64,000 nt of DNA from Pseudomonas reactans. Lineage in GTDB: Bacteria > Pseudomonadota > Gammaproteobacteria > Pseudomonadales > Pseudomonadaceae. Under the pieces are notes generated by a model. It did not search any database, was not told the DNA's origin, and saw nothing but the letters and a program-made list of their open reading frames with translations. The translations under genes were made by a program, and so were the position numbers. The stretch is taken from NCBI RefSeq assembly GCF_013385825.1, contig NZ_JACAPG010000011.1, positions 295,279-359,278 on the forward strand. Direction: 5' to 3'. This document shows, piece after piece, positions 47,841-57,676 of the stretch (its first letter is position 1; every line of letters begins with the position of its first letter).

Positions 47841-49085
47841 ATGACCGACCAACACTGGGGACCAACCATCAGTGGCGACATCGTAGTCATCGGCGGCGGC
47901 TCGGCGGGCATTGGCCTGCTGGCCAGCCTGCTCAAGCGCGACCCGCACCTGAATATCATCCTGATCGAACCGAGCGACCATCATTGCTACCAGCCCGCCT
48001 GGACCCTGGTGGGCGGCGGCGCCTATGACCTGAAAAAGACCCGTCGTCCGCTGGCTGATGTATTGCCCAACGGCGTTACCTGGGTGCAAGCCGCCGTCAC
48101 CGAAGTTCTGCCCGACGAGCAGACCCTGATCCTTGACAGCGGCCAGCGTGTCAGTTGGCAAAACCTGATTGTCTGCCCCGGCCTGCGCCTGGCCTGGGAG
48201 AAGATCGAAGGCCTGCAAGACACCCTCGGCAAGCATGGCGTCACGTCCAACTACAGCTACCAGCACGCCGCTTACACCTGGCAGCGGGTGCAGCAACTCA
48301 AGGGTGGCAAGGCGATCTTCACCCAGCCAGCCATGCCGATCAAATGCGCAGGCGCGCCGCAAAAGGCCCTGTATTTGTCCTGCGATCACTGGCTCAAGCA
48401 GGGCGTGCTGAAAAACATCGACGTCGAATTCAACCTGGCCGGTGCCGCGTTATTCGGCGTGGCGACCTTCGTGCCGCCGTTGATGAAATACGTGGAGAAG
48501 TACAACGCCCGCCTGGCGTTCAACGCCAACCTGGTGAAAGTCGATGGCCCCGCTGGCAAGGCTTGGTTCGAAGTGAAGGACGCCGAAGGCACTGCGCGCA
48601 TTGAAGAAAAATCCTTCGACCTGCTGCACGTGGTCCCACCGCAGGTTTCTCCGGATTTCATCCGCCAAAGCCCGCTGGCCGACGCCGCCGGTTGGTGCGA
48701 AGTGAACCCCCATAGTCTGCAACACCTGCGCTACCCACACATCTTCGGCCTGGGTGATGTGTGCGGCACCCCCAACGCCAAGACCGCCGCTGCGGTACGC
48801 AAGCAGATCGTAGTGGTCGCTGAAAACCTGCTGGCCCTGCGCAAACAGGCGCCGCTGCCGCTTAAATACGATGGCTATGGTTCCTGCCCATTGACGGTGG
48901 AGAAGGGCAAGGTGGTGCTGGCTGAGTTCGGCTACGGCGGCAAGTTGCTGCCGACCTTTCCCTTGGACCCGACCCAGGCGCGCCGCTCGATGTGGTTCCT
49001 CAAGGCCACTTTGCTGCCGTGGTTCTACTGGAACGGTATGCTCAAGGGGCGCGAATGGCTGACCCGCCTGAGCAAGGTGGACTGA
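47841..49085 (+). CDS. Sulfide:quinone reductase-like flavoprotein
   Basis: 414 residues. FAD-binding [14 protein letters not shown] near the N-terminus. Only two conserved cysteines lie in the right places, C169 ([12 protein letters not shown]) and C308 ([13 protein letters not shown]), as in type II SQR, and a C-terminal amphipathic helix ([18 protein letters not shown]) suits membrane attachment. It oxidises sulfide and reduces quinone, leaving sulfane sulfur that the adjacent dioxygenase can process. The TauE gene starts directly after its stop. Confidence 0.93.
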   Translation: MTDQHWGPTISGDIVVIGGGSAGIGLLASLLKRDPHLNIILIEPSDHHCYQPAWTLVGGGAYDLKKTRRPLADVLPNGVTWVQAAVTEVLPDEQTLILDSGQRVSWQNLIVCPGLRLAWEKIEGLQDTLGKHGVTSNYSYQHAAYTWQRVQQLKGGKAIFTQPAMPIKCAGAPQKALYLSCDHWLKQGVLKNIDVEFNLAGAALFGVATFVPPLMKYVEKYNARLAFNANLVKVDGPAGKAWFEVKDAEGTARIEEKSFDLLHVVPPQVSPDFIRQSPLADAAGWCEVNPHSLQHLRYPHIFGLGDVCGTPNAKTAAAVRKQIVVVAENLLALRKQAPLPLKYDGYGSCPLTVEKGKVVLAEFGYGGKLLPTFPLDPTQARRSMWFLKATLLPWFYWNGMLKGREWLTRLSKVD

Positions 49086-49892
49086 ATGCTGCTGGCCAGT
49101 GTGTTGGGATTATTGATGGGCCTGGTCATGGGCCTGACCGGCGCGGGCGGCGGCATCCTCGGGGTGCCGGCGCTGGTGTTGGGGTTGGGTCTGAGCATGA
49201 CCCAGGCCGCGCCGGTGTCGTTGCTCGCCGTCGGTGCGGCGGCAGCGGTAGGGGCGATTGACGGTTTACGTCATGGCCTGGTGCGTTACCGCGCCGCGTT
49301 ATTGATCGCCTTGCTCGGTGCGCTGTTTTCGCCAGTGGGTGTTTTTCTTGCCCACCAATTGCCGGAAGCGCTGCTGATGGGCCTGTTCAGCGGGTTGATG
49401 GTGCTAGTAGCCTGGCGCATGTTGCAGCGTGAAAAACGCGAGGCAGGGCCGAGTGACCATGGCACGGCGTCCTGGGGCCAGAAGAACTGCATGCTCGATC
49501 AGCAGACCGGGCGCCTGGCCTGGACCGCCAAATGCAGCGCGACCCTGGCCGCCCTCGGCGCGGTGACCGGTGCAGTGTCCGGTCTGCTCGGCGTTGGGGG
49601 TGGCTTTCTGATCGTGCCGGCGTTCAAGCAACTCACCGATGTGCAGATGCGCGGCATTGTCGCCACCTCATTGATGGTGATCAGCCTGCTTTCGCTGATC
49701 GGCGTGGCCGGTGCATTCCATGCCGGTGTGCGCATCGAGTCGGTGGGCTGGGTGTTTATCGGCGCAAGCATCGTCGGCATGCTGGCTGGCCGACGCCTGT
49801 GCTCGGTGATTCCCGCCCGTATCTTGCAAGTGGGGTTCGCCAGCTTGTGTGTACTGGTGGCGATTGGAATGCTAGTTAACGCCTTGCGCTGA
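49086..49892 (+). CDS. TauE/SafE-family sulfite exporter
   Basis: 268 residues, about eight membrane helices in two similar halves, each with a Gly-rich start (GLVMGLTGAGGGILGVPALVLG and GAVSGLLGVGGGFLIVPAF), the mark of the family. It begins at the base after the reductase stop, so co-translation is likely. The context (sulfide to persulfide to sulfite) predicts export of sulfite or thiosulfate. Confidence 0.93.
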   Translation: MLLASVLGLLMGLVMGLTGAGGGILGVPALVLGLGLSMTQAAPVSLLAVGAAAAVGAIDGLRHGLVRYRAALLIALLGALFSPVGVFLAHQLPEALLMGLFSGLMVLVAWRMLQREKREAGPSDHGTASWGQKNCMLDQQTGRLAWTAKCSATLAALGAVTGAVSGLLGVGGGFLIVPAFKQLTDVQMRGIVATSLMVISLLSLIGVAGAFHAGVRIESVGWVFIGASIVGMLAGRRLCSVIPARILQVGFASLCVLVAIGMLVNALR

Positions 49893-49925
49893 AACGGTGG
49901 CGAGGGCGCTTGCTGCGCAGCACCC

Positions 49926-50573
49926 TCAGCCCTGTTCCAACTGGCTCAGGCGCTCTTCGAGCGCTGCAATCCGCGCTTCCAGTTCTTCGATCCGGTCCGC
50001 TGAAACGCCAGCCCCGCGTTCCACTGGGTTGCCCCGTGCCGCGAGGATCGTCTCGATGTCCGCCGGATCGCCCAGCGCATGGGTGTAGCGGTCTTCGCGC
50101 TGCCCGGCCTGGCGCGGCACCAGCAACGCCAGCCCGCGGGCAATCAAGCGCTCCAGCTGATGCACCACCTGCTCGGCATCTTCGAAGTCATGCATGCGCC
50201 CGCTGCGGGTCAGCAGTTCATTGACGGTCTGCGGCCCACGCAAGAACAGCAGCCCGGTGAGGATCACCTGCGCCGGCACCAGCTCCAGCGCCTTGTCCAC
50301 ACGATGTTCCCAGCGGTCGGCACGGCTGCCCATCACCAGGCGGGTGAAGCCCTGGCCTTCCAGAGCACGCAGGCTCTGGCCGACCTGGCCCTGGCTTAGG
50401 GTCATGACCGGCTCGCGGCTGGTCTTCTGGTTGCAGGCCAGTACCAGGGCATTGAGGGTCAGGGGATAGGTTTCCGGGTTGGTCGCCTGCTTTTCGATCA
50501 GGCAGCCCAGGATGCGGATTTCCGTGCTGTTCAGGCGCGGCTCAGGGGTCTCGGTGTCGTGCTCGGCGGTCAT
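49926..50573 (-). CDS. YceH/DUF480 family protein
   Basis: 215 residues, the family length. Two winged-helix repeats are recognisable ([65 protein letters not shown]) and a C-terminal coiled coil ([21 protein letters not shown]). The function is not established. It is a single gene, convergent with the exporter gene and divergent from the next. Confidence 0.93.
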   Translation of the reverse strand: MTAEHDTETPEPRLNSTEIRILGCLIEKQATNPETYPLTLNALVLACNQKTSREPVMTLSQGQVGQSLRALEGQGFTRLVMGSRADRWEHRVDKALELVPAQVILTGLLFLRGPQTVNELLTRSGRMHDFEDAEQVVHQLERLIARGLALLVPRQAGQREDRYTHALGDPADIETILAARGNPVERGAGVSADRIEELEARIAALEERLSQLEQG

Positions 50574-50688
50574 CGCGCTTTCCCTATGCAGTGAAGTGCC
50601 TAGCGTAAGCCGGAAAAAATAAAAGACAAGCGGCGGGCATGGCTATAATCGCCGCTGGTTCAAACCGTGACATTACCCAGAGACTGCC

Positions 50689-51198
50689 ATGACTATTTCC
50701 CTGTACGCCGCCTCCATCCCCGTCTTCAAGCAAATGCTCACCGCCCTGAGCGGTGTGCTGGCCAAGGCCGAAGCCCACGCCACCGCCAAGAACATCGAGC
50801 CGAACGCCTTGCTGCAAGCACGCCTGTTCCCGGACATGTTCCAACTGGTGCGCCAGGTGCAGATTGCTGTCGACTTCGCCAAGGGCGTTTCCGCACGCCT
50901 GGCCGAGATCGAAGTGCCGAAATATGAAGATACCGAAGTCACCTTCGCTGACCTGCAAGCGCTGATCGCCAAAGTGCTGGCCTTTGTCGACACCATCCAG
51001 CCCGAGCAAGTCGACGGCAAGGAAGGCATCGAGATCGTCACGCGTCCAGGCACGCCGAAAGAGAAGCGCTTCAGCGGCCAGTCCTACCTGCTGACCTACG
51101 GCCTGCCACAGTTCTTCTTCCACGTCACCACCGCCTACGCGCTGCTGCGCCACAACGGCGTGGAAGTGGGCAAGCGTGATTACATGGGCGCTTTCTAA
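50689..51198 (+). CDS. DUF1993 family protein
   Basis: 169 residues, soluble, helical. MTISLYAASIPVFKQMLTALSGVLAKAEAHA, DMFQLVRQVQIAVDFAKGVSARLA and HVTTAYALLRHNGVEVGKRDYMG are typical of DUF1993, which has a DinB-like four-helix fold; function unknown. Ends at a strong terminator. Confidence 0.9.
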   Translation: MTISLYAASIPVFKQMLTALSGVLAKAEAHATAKNIEPNALLQARLFPDMFQLVRQVQIAVDFAKGVSARLAEIEVPKYEDTEVTFADLQALIAKVLAFVDTIQPEQVDGKEGIEIVTRPGTPKEKRFSGQSYLLTYGLPQFFFHVTTAYALLRHNGVEVGKRDYMGAF

Positions 51199-51207
51199 GC
51201 ATCCAGT

Positions 51208-51259
51208 CACAAAAAAGCCCGGGGGCGTTCTTCAGTGAACGGCCCCGGGCTTTTTTGTG
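51208..51259. terminator. Bidirectional terminator with very long stem
   Basis: CACAAAAAAGCCCGGGG pairs perfectly with CCCCGGGCTTTTTTGTG, with an extra inner stem CGTTC/GAACG. It serves the DUF1993 gene and sstT. Confidence 0.93.
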
Positions 51260-51268
51260 GCTGGCGGT

Positions 51269-52489
51269 TTAAGCCGGCTGTTCTTCCTTGCCCAGGCAGG
51301 CGGCGGCGGTGAACAGCACATCGGTGGACGAATTCAGCGCGGTTTCGGCCGAATCCTGCAGCACGCCGATGATGAAGCCCACAGCAACCACTTGCATGGC
51401 GATCTCACTGGGAATGCCAAACAGGCTGCACGCCAGCGGGATCAACAGCAGCGAACCGCCCGCCACGCCAGAAGCACCGCAGGCGCAGACGGCCGCGACC
51501 ACACTGAGCAGCACGGCGGTGGGCAGGTCGACGGCAATGCCCAAGGTGTGCACGGCGGCCAGGGTCAGTACGGTGATGGTGATCGCGGCGCCGGCCATGT
51601 TGATGGTGGCACCGAGCGGGATTGATACCGAGTAGGTGTCCTCATGCAGGCCCAGGCGTTTGCTCAAGGCCAGGTTGACCGGGATATTCGCCGCCGAACT
51701 GCGGGTGAAGAACGCGGTGATCCCGCTTTCGCGCAGGCACATCAACACCAAGGGATACGGGTTGCGGCGCAGTTTCCAGAAGACGATGGCCGGGTTGACC
51801 ACCAGCGCCACGAACAGCATGCAGCCGATCAGCACCACCAGCAGGTGGGCGTAGCCGAGCAGGGCGCCGAAGCCGGAAGTGGCCAGGGTCGAGGCCACCA
51901 GGCCGAAAATGCCCAGCGGCGCAAAGCGGATCACCACCCGCACGATCAGCGTGACGCCGTTGGACAGGTCGTCGAGCACGGTGCGGGTGGTCTCGCCGGC
52001 ATGGCGAATGGCTATGCCCATGCCGATGGCCCAAGCCAGGATGCCGATGAAGTTGGCATTCATCAGTGCGCTGACCGGGTTGTCCACCACGCTCAACAAC
52101 AGGCTTTGCAGCACTTCACCAATGCCGCCGGGCGCGGTCACCGTCGAATCATGGGTCGCCAATACCAGCGAGGAGGGGAACCACATGCTCGCAATCACCG
52201 CGACCACGGCGGCCGCAAAGGTGCCCAGCAGGTACAGGAACAGGATCGGCTTGATATGGGTTTCCTGGCCGTGCTTATGGTTGGCGATCGACGCCATCAC
52301 CAGCACAAACACCAAAATCGGCGCCACGGCCTTGAGCGCGGCGACGAACACTTTGCCAATAAACCCGGTGGCCTTGGCCGCCTCGGGCAACAGCAAGGCC
52401 AGCAGGATGCCGGCGATCAGGCCGATGACGATTTGCGTCACCAGGCTGACGCGGGCCAGTCGTTGCAGGAGGGAAGGGGCAGCAGTCAT
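51269..52489 (-). CDS. sstT: Serine/threonine:sodium symporter
   Basis: 406 residues from the ATG at 52489; an in-frame GTG two codons earlier is the other possibility. The dicarboxylate/amino-acid:cation symporter fold is visible, with [25 protein letters not shown], the [11 protein letters not shown] motif on helix 7 and [24 protein letters not shown] near helix 8. It imports Ser and Thr with Na+. Stands alone. Confidence 0.95.
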   Translation of the reverse strand: MTAAPSLLQRLARVSLVTQIVIGLIAGILLALLLPEAAKATGFIGKVFVAALKAVAPILVFVLVMASIANHKHGQETHIKPILFLYLLGTFAAAVVAVIASMWFPSSLVLATHDSTVTAPGGIGEVLQSLLLSVVDNPVSALMNANFIGILAWAIGMGIAIRHAGETTRTVLDDLSNGVTLIVRVVIRFAPLGIFGLVASTLATSGFGALLGYAHLLVVLIGCMLFVALVVNPAIVFWKLRRNPYPLVLMCLRESGITAFFTRSSAANIPVNLALSKRLGLHEDTYSVSIPLGATINMAGAAITITVLTLAAVHTLGIAVDLPTAVLLSVVAAVCACGASGVAGGSLLLIPLACSLFGIPSEIAMQVVAVGFIIGVLQDSAETALNSSTDVLFTAAACLGKEEQPA

Positions 52490-52718
52490 AAACACTTGTC
52501 TCTAGTTTTTGGAGGCACGGCGGCACAGGCAGAAAGGGCTGTAGGACGCGGATCGCGAAGTCTAGCATGCTGTAGGAAATGTCCCCGTCGGTGCGGCATT
52601 GCGTCACCCGCCCACCCCAGTCTTTGCAAAATCCTGTTAACATTCCGTCCTCTCATCTTTCCTAATCCTTCAGCGCGCCCTTCGGGTTGTCGTTGATGTC
52701 GTCGTTTCTGGAGTTTTC

Positions 52719-53876
52719 ATGTTGTTTCCCATCCTGCTGCTGTCGGCCGCCGGCTTTACGGTGCTGACCACGGAATTCGTCATCGTCGGCCTGCTGCCGT
52801 CCATCGCCCGGGACCTGAATGTGAGTGTGTCCCAGGCCGGGCTGCTGGTGACCTTGTTCGCATTTACCGTGGCGGCCTTTGGTCCGTTTCTGACGGCCTA
52901 CTGCGCGCGTTTCCCACGCAAGCGGCTGTTTATAACCATTCTGATCATGTTCGGCGTGGCCAATACGATGGCGGCGCTGGCACCGAATATCTGGGTGATG
53001 GCGTTGGCGCGGTTGATCCCGGCGCTGGGCTTGCCGGTGTTCTGGGCGTTGGCCAGCGAAACGGCGGTGGACATTGTCGGCCCCGAGTTCGCTGGGCGCG
53101 CCATTGAGAAGATCGGCTTCGGTATCGTGTGTGCCACGGTATTCGGCATTCCGGTGGGTACGTTGATCTCCGATATGTTCGGCTGGCGCACCGCGTTTGC
53201 CATCCTCGCGGTGGTGGCGCTTGCCAAGGCCTTGCTGTTGTTCATCTACCTGCCGGTGACAACACCGAAGAACGATGAAGTGACGCTGCGCTCGCAGTTC
53301 AAGATCCTGCGCAACCCACTGATGCAGGGCCATATCCTGCTGTCGATCCTGGTGTTCAGCGGCATGTTCACGGCGTACACCTATTTGGCGGATATTCTCG
53401 AGCGCCTGGCCGGTTTCGACGGTACGTTGGTGGGCTGGTGCCTGATGGGCTTCGGTGCGGTCGGGCTGATTGGCAATTCGTTGGGCGGGCGTGCGGTGGA
53501 TCGCCACCCGTTGATCGCATCGATGGTGTTTTGCGGATTCATGATTGCGGGCATGGTGGCGCTGGTGCCGGCGATCCATTCCGCCCTTGGCCTGGCGGCG
53601 GCGATGGCCGTGTGGGGAGTGACCCAGGCGGCGATGTTTCTGGTCAGCCATGTGCGCTTGATGAAAGCCGCACCCCATGCGCCGGCATTTGCCGCATCGC
53701 TGAACATCGCCGGGGCCAATCTGGGCATCGGCCTGGGCGCCCTGGTGGGTGGCCATGTGATCGATACCCTCGGCCTGGGCAGCCTGGGCTTTGCTGCGTC
53801 CGGGTTTATCCTGGTGTCGATCCTGCTGGCGTTGTGGCTGATGACCGCCAAGCAACCGGTCGCCTCCCAGGCCTGA
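52719..53876 (+). CDS. MFS transporter, DHA1 family
   Basis: 385 residues and twelve predicted membrane helices. TTEFVIVGLLPSIARDLNVSVSQAGLLVTLFAF is characteristic of the AraJ/YdhP-like sugar or drug efflux group. It probably uses proton antiport; substrate unknown. It is convergent with nhaR, with four bases between the two stop codons and no terminator in between. Confidence 0.92.
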   Translation: MLFPILLLSAAGFTVLTTEFVIVGLLPSIARDLNVSVSQAGLLVTLFAFTVAAFGPFLTAYCARFPRKRLFITILIMFGVANTMAALAPNIWVMALARLIPALGLPVFWALASETAVDIVGPEFAGRAIEKIGFGIVCATVFGIPVGTLISDMFGWRTAFAILAVVALAKALLLFIYLPVTTPKNDEVTLRSQFKILRNPLMQGHILLSILVFSGMFTAYTYLADILERLAGFDGTLVGWCLMGFGAVGLIGNSLGGRAVDRHPLIASMVFCGFMIAGMVALVPAIHSALGLAAAMAVWGVTQAAMFLVSHVRLMKAAPHAPAFAASLNIAGANLGIGLGALVGGHVIDTLGLGSLGFAASGFILVSILLALWLMTAKQPVASQA

Positions 53877-53880
53877 GCCG

Positions 53881-54783
53881 TCAGGGCAGGGTGGTGAACA
53901 ACTCGCGCCTGGCACCTTCGGTAATCGCCACGATGCCGGGGTGCTTGACCTTGCGTTCCACCGAGATCGCGTAGAACGACTCGGTCACCGCCACGGTCTG
54001 GCCAATCAGCGCCACGCCGTACTGGCGCACCACCTCATCGGCAATCACGCTGGGGGCGATAAAGATCCCGCTGCCGGATTGGCCGAAGGCCTGCATCAAG
54101 GCGCTGTCGTCGAACTCACCGATGATCTTCGGCTGGATCTGCTGTTCGGCAAACCAGCGCTGCAAACGGCTGCGCACCACGGTTTCCGCCCCTGGAATCA
54201 ATAGCGGCGCGCCGTGCAGGCACTGTGGGAAATCCCCGCCGTAGGCGTCAGCCAACGCCTGGGTGGCGAAAAAGCTGATGCCACATTCCCCTAACTTCTG
54301 GCTGTAGCCCTTGATGTCCAGGTGTGTAGGCATGGGGCTGTCGGAAATCACCAGGTCCAGGCGCTGGATGGCCAGGTCGGCCAGCAGGCGTTCGAGTTTG
54401 TCTTCTCGGCAGGTGATGCGGATCGGCTCGCTCAACTCCATGGTCGGCGCGATCAGCCGGTAAACGATGGACTTGGGCACCACATCCGCCACGCCGACGC
54501 GGAACAGGATCTGCTGTTCATCGGGCTGCGCGCGCAGCATGGCCTCCAATTCATTGCCGGTCTGGAACATCTGCTCGGCGTAGGGCAGGGCCTGGCGCCC
54601 GGCTTCGGTCAGTTCCAACTGACGGCCGACGCGCTGAAACAGCGCGATACCAAAGGTTTGCTCCAACAGGCTGATCTGCCCGCTAATGGTCTGGGGCGTG
54701 AGGTTAAGCTGCTCACATGCGCGCACGATGCTGCCGGTCTTGGCCACCACCCAGAAGTAGTGCAGTTGTCGGTAATTGAGCAT
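53881..54783 (-). CDS. nhaR: LysR-family regulator NhaR
   Basis: 300 residues from ATG 54783; ATG 54792 and GTG 54795 are alternatives with no better ribosome site. The HTH is FWVVAKTGSIVRACEQLNLTPQTISGQISLLEQTFG, which follows E. coli NhaR (YFWHVYKEGSVV, LTPQTITGQI). In E. coli it activates nhaA in response to Na+. No antiporter gene is adjacent here; the MFS gene convergent to it is not of the Nha type, so its targets in this organism are open. Confidence 0.9.
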   Translation of the reverse strand: MLNYRQLHYFWVVAKTGSIVRACEQLNLTPQTISGQISLLEQTFGIALFQRVGRQLELTEAGRQALPYAEQMFQTGNELEAMLRAQPDEQQILFRVGVADVVPKSIVYRLIAPTMELSEPIRITCREDKLERLLADLAIQRLDLVISDSPMPTHLDIKGYSQKLGECGISFFATQALADAYGGDFPQCLHGAPLLIPGAETVVRSRLQRWFAEQQIQPKIIGEFDDSALMQAFGQSGSGIFIAPSVIADEVVRQYGVALIGQTVAVTESFYAISVERKVKHPGIVAITEGARRELFTTLP

Positions 54784-54917
54784 GGCCACCATCACTTCGT
54801 GAAAACCGAAGTATATGCGAGAAAAATACGAATTTTCCTGAACTGTCCACCTGCATAGAATGCCTCGCTATCGCGGGGCCACTATTTGGACCCAATGGTT
54901 CTAACGAGGAATACATC

Positions 54918-55169
54918 ATGAAACTCAATTCCCTGGGCATGGCATCGTTGCTTGCGCTTTCATTGGTAGTGATCAGCGGCTGCGATCAGGTCGAGAAAAG
55001 CACGCAGCAGGTGCTGGGCAAGGCCACCGAGTCGGCCAAGCAAGCCATCGATGACACCCACAAGGCCGCCGAGCAGGCATTGAGTGAAGCGACCAATGGC
55101 CTGATCAACCCGCAGAAGAAGGATGATCAGGAAGACAAAGAAACCGAATCGAATAGCAAAGAAGCCTAA
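54918..55169 (+). CDS. Small lipoprotein with helical charged tail
   Basis: 83 residues with lipobox (LVVISGCD, Cys22). The mature part is a charged alanine-rich helix (STQQVLGKATESAKQAIDDTHKAAEQALSEATNG) with heptad-like spacing and an acidic, lysine-rich tail. It resembles small envelope lipoproteins of unknown function. GAGGAA precedes the ATG. It lies 42 bases before a terC gene. Confidence 0.85.
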   Translation: MKLNSLGMASLLALSLVVISGCDQVEKSTQQVLGKATESAKQAIDDTHKAAEQALSEATNGLINPQKKDDQEDKETESNSKEA

Positions 55170-55211
55170 TTTCCCGCACTTTATATTCACGAAGAACGTC
55201 AGGACTGACCT

Positions 55212-55964
55212 ATGGATTACCTTTTACAACTGGCCGCCAGCCCCACCGCCTGGGTTGCCCTGGCGACCTTGATCGTCATGGAGATCGTGCTGGGCATCGA
55301 TAACCTGATCTTCATCTCTATCCTCACCAACAAGCTGCCGGAGCAGCATCGGGCCAAGGCTCGACGCATCGGTATCAGCATGGCGTTGGTGCTGCGTCTG
55401 GGCCTGTTGAGCACCATCGCGTTCATCGTGCAGTTGACCGCGCCGGTATTCGAAGTGTTTGGCCAGGCGTTCTCGTGGAAGGACATGATCCTGATCGCCG
55501 GTGGTCTGTTCCTGGTGTGGAAGGCAACCACCGAGATCCATCACAGCATGGACCCGGAGCCGGAAGAGAAGGAAACCAGCGCTGGCAACGTCGTGGCCAT
55601 CGGCTTCGCTGCGGCCATCGGCCAGATCCTGTTGCTCGACCTGGTGTTCTCCATCGACAGCATCATCACCGCCGTGGGCATGACCGAGCACTTGCCGATC
55701 ATGATCATCGCCGTGGTGACCTCGGTGATCGTGATGCTGGTGGCGGCCGAGCCGTTGGCCAAGTTCATCAACGACAACCCGACCGTGGTGATGTTGGCCC
55801 TGGGCTTCCTGATCATGATCGGTATGACGTTGATCGCCGAAGGCTTCGGCGCCCATGTGCCTAAGGGCTACGTGTACGCAGCCATGGCGTTCTCGGCAGC
55901 GATTGAATGCCTGAACATTGCTCGCCGTAACCGCCACAAGCGTTTGCTTGCTGCCCGGCAATAA
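55212..55964 (+). CDS. TerC-family integral membrane protein
   Basis: 250 residues and about seven helices. The metal-site motifs [17 protein letters not shown] and [17 protein letters not shown] (with the conserved Asp pairs) are both present. TerC/Alx/MntX proteins are linked to tellurite resistance and Mn2+ export; for this chromosomal copy metal homeostasis is the safer guess. Ends at a bidirectional terminator. Confidence 0.93.
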   Translation: MDYLLQLAASPTAWVALATLIVMEIVLGIDNLIFISILTNKLPEQHRAKARRIGISMALVLRLGLLSTIAFIVQLTAPVFEVFGQAFSWKDMILIAGGLFLVWKATTEIHHSMDPEPEEKETSAGNVVAIGFAAAIGQILLLDLVFSIDSIITAVGMTEHLPIMIIAVVTSVIVMLVAAEPLAKFINDNPTVVMLALGFLIMIGMTLIAEGFGAHVPKGYVYAAMAFSAAIECLNIARRNRHKRLLAARQ

Positions 55965-55975
55965 CGGCTGAAACC

Positions 55976-56015
55976 AAAAGGCCGGCTGTGCTCACTAGAG
56001 CCCAGCCGGCCTTTT
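55976..56015. terminator. Bidirectional terminator
   Basis: AAAAGGCCGGCTG pairs perfectly with CAGCCGGCCTTTT around a 14-base loop, between the convergent terC and phosphatase genes. Confidence 0.92.
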
Positions 56016-56019
56016 GCTG

Positions 56020-56721
56020 TCAGGATTCTGCGCTGACCTGTGTAGGATCCGGGCAGCTCTCATCGCCGTTGTTCAAACCTTGCTTGTAATTGCGGCTCAG
56101 CAACGACGCTTTGCCGTTGTGCCAGGTCAGCGTCAGTACATACAAGGTGTCGTAGTCGCTGCCGGACCAGTCGTCGGTGATGGTGTGCTTTTCGCCTACG
56201 GCCTCACTGGCTACCTTGTTGATCAATTCCGGCAGATAACCGTGGGACCAGGCGGTGTAGATGATGGAGTTGTGGTATTTGGCTTCCACCAGTTCGTCGG
56301 CGAGGGCGCTGGTGTCATTCGCTGAAAACTTGATGTTCACCGGCAGGCCCAACTTGATGGCGCTGGGGCTGATGGTCATCAGGGGGCGAATATAGCTGTA
56401 GGAATTGTCAAACTCACCTTCTTCCACATTACGCGTCGGATTGGCGGCGAAGACGAAGTTGGCTTTGCCGAACCGCTCCGGCAGTACTGTTGCGAGGTTC
56501 ATCGCCCGGTTGAGGCCCTGGCAATTGAGTTGGCCCAGGCCACCCGCGGGTTTTTCACCGTGGCGCAGGAAGACCAGGGTTTGCACGCCGTCGACCTGAT
56601 CGGCATTGCTGATGCGCGATTCCAGAGTCAGATCGATAGCGCCGCCGACCAGCAGTACCGGCAACAAAATGTATGAATATCGTTTGAGGCGTCTAGCAAG
56701 GCACAGAGGCTTGATTGTCAT
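56020..56721 (-). CDS. Histidine phosphatase family protein
   Basis: 233 residues from ATG 56721. The RHG motif (FLRHGEKPAGG, H54) and the second His in AWSHGYLPEL identify the family. One N-terminal membrane helix (YILLPVLLVGGAIDL) suggests a periplasm-facing enzyme held at the inner membrane. Longer in-frame starts run into a Cys-rich unrelated leader. The substrate is unknown. Confidence 0.85.
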   Translation of the reverse strand: MTIKPLCLARRLKRYSYILLPVLLVGGAIDLTLESRISNADQVDGVQTLVFLRHGEKPAGGLGQLNCQGLNRAMNLATVLPERFGKANFVFAANPTRNVEEGEFDNSYSYIRPLMTISPSAIKLGLPVNIKFSANDTSALADELVEAKYHNSIIYTAWSHGYLPELINKVASEAVGEKHTITDDWSGSDYDTLYVLTLTWHNGKASLLSRNYKQGLNNGDESCPDPTQVSAES

Positions 56722-56974
56722 TAGTGTCGAGTCTTCAGTGCATCGGGTTAAGGCGGACAAGCCCGGCCCAGCGACGCCTGCGGCGTGCTGCGGTGTTCCC
56801 TGTCGCAATAGCGAGGTGCCTCCTTTCACCGTTTGAGCGCACTTTCGAGTGCGCAAGGGCGTATTGGTTCGCCCACGCGGGAGAATAGCCCGCAGTTGTT
56901 GCGTATTGATGACCCATGCAGGACATCGGCCAGATGACTATCATGGGCTTCCTGCACCTACCTGGGGCTTCCCG

Positions 56975-57673
56975 ATGAACCCAATCGCCGCTTTCCCGAT
57001 TAATAGCAAATGGCCCGCCCAGCATCCCGAGCGCCTGCAACTGTACTCCTTGCCGACGCCCAACGGGGTCAAAGTGTCGATCATGCTCGAGGAGTTGGGG
57101 CTGCCCTATGAAGCGCACACGATCAGTTTCGAGACCCAGGACCAGTTGTCGCCTGAATTCATGTCCCTGAATCCCAACAACAAGATCCCCGCAATCATCG
57201 ACCCCAATGGCCCCAGCGGCCATCCATTGGCGCTGTTCGAGTCCGGAGCGATCCTGATCTACCTGGCGGAAAAAACCAGCCAGTTGCTCTCCGAAGACCC
57301 AGCCACCCGCTATGAAACGATCCAATGGTTGATGTTCCAGATGGGCGGTATCGGGCCGATGTTTGGCCAGTTGGGGTTCTTCAACAAATTTGCCGGCAAG
57401 GCCTACGAGGACAAGCGCCCCCGCGACCGTTACGCCGCCGAATCCCGGCGTTTGCTGGAGGTGCTGGAGAAACGCCTGCTGGGCCGCACCTGGATTATGG
57501 GCGATGAGTACAGCATTGCCGACATCGCGATCTTCCCGTGGGTCCGCAACCTGATCGGCTTCTACGAGTCGGGTGACCTGGTGGGCATTGCCGACTTCCC
57601 TAATGTGTTGCGCGCGCTGGACGGTTTTGTCGCAAGGCCGGCCGTGATCCGTGGCCTTAATATTCCGAGGTGA
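56975..57673 (+). CDS. Glutathione S-transferase family, YfcG/YghU (Nu) type
   Basis: 232 residues from ATG 56975. The thioredoxin-like N-domain has TPNGVKVSIMLEELGLPYE, where Nu-class enzymes place the Thr/Asn used to bind glutathione disulfide, and FESGAILIYLAEK is the gamma-glutamyl site. The C-terminal helical domain ends near RPAVIRGL. Likely a disulfide-bond oxidoreductase. Three bases separate it from the phzF-like gene. Confidence 0.9.
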   Translation: MNPIAAFPINSKWPAQHPERLQLYSLPTPNGVKVSIMLEELGLPYEAHTISFETQDQLSPEFMSLNPNNKIPAIIDPNGPSGHPLALFESGAILIYLAEKTSQLLSEDPATRYETIQWLMFQMGGIGPMFGQLGFFNKFAGKAYEDKRPRDRYAAESRRLLEVLEKRLLGRTWIMGDEYSIADIAIFPWVRNLIGFYESGDLVGIADFPNVLRALDGFVARPAVIRGLNIPR

Positions 57674-57676
57674 AGC

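Noticed and set aside
51644..52696. 350-codon frame opposite sstT
   Set aside because: His/Gln-rich shadow; sstT on the other strand is clear.
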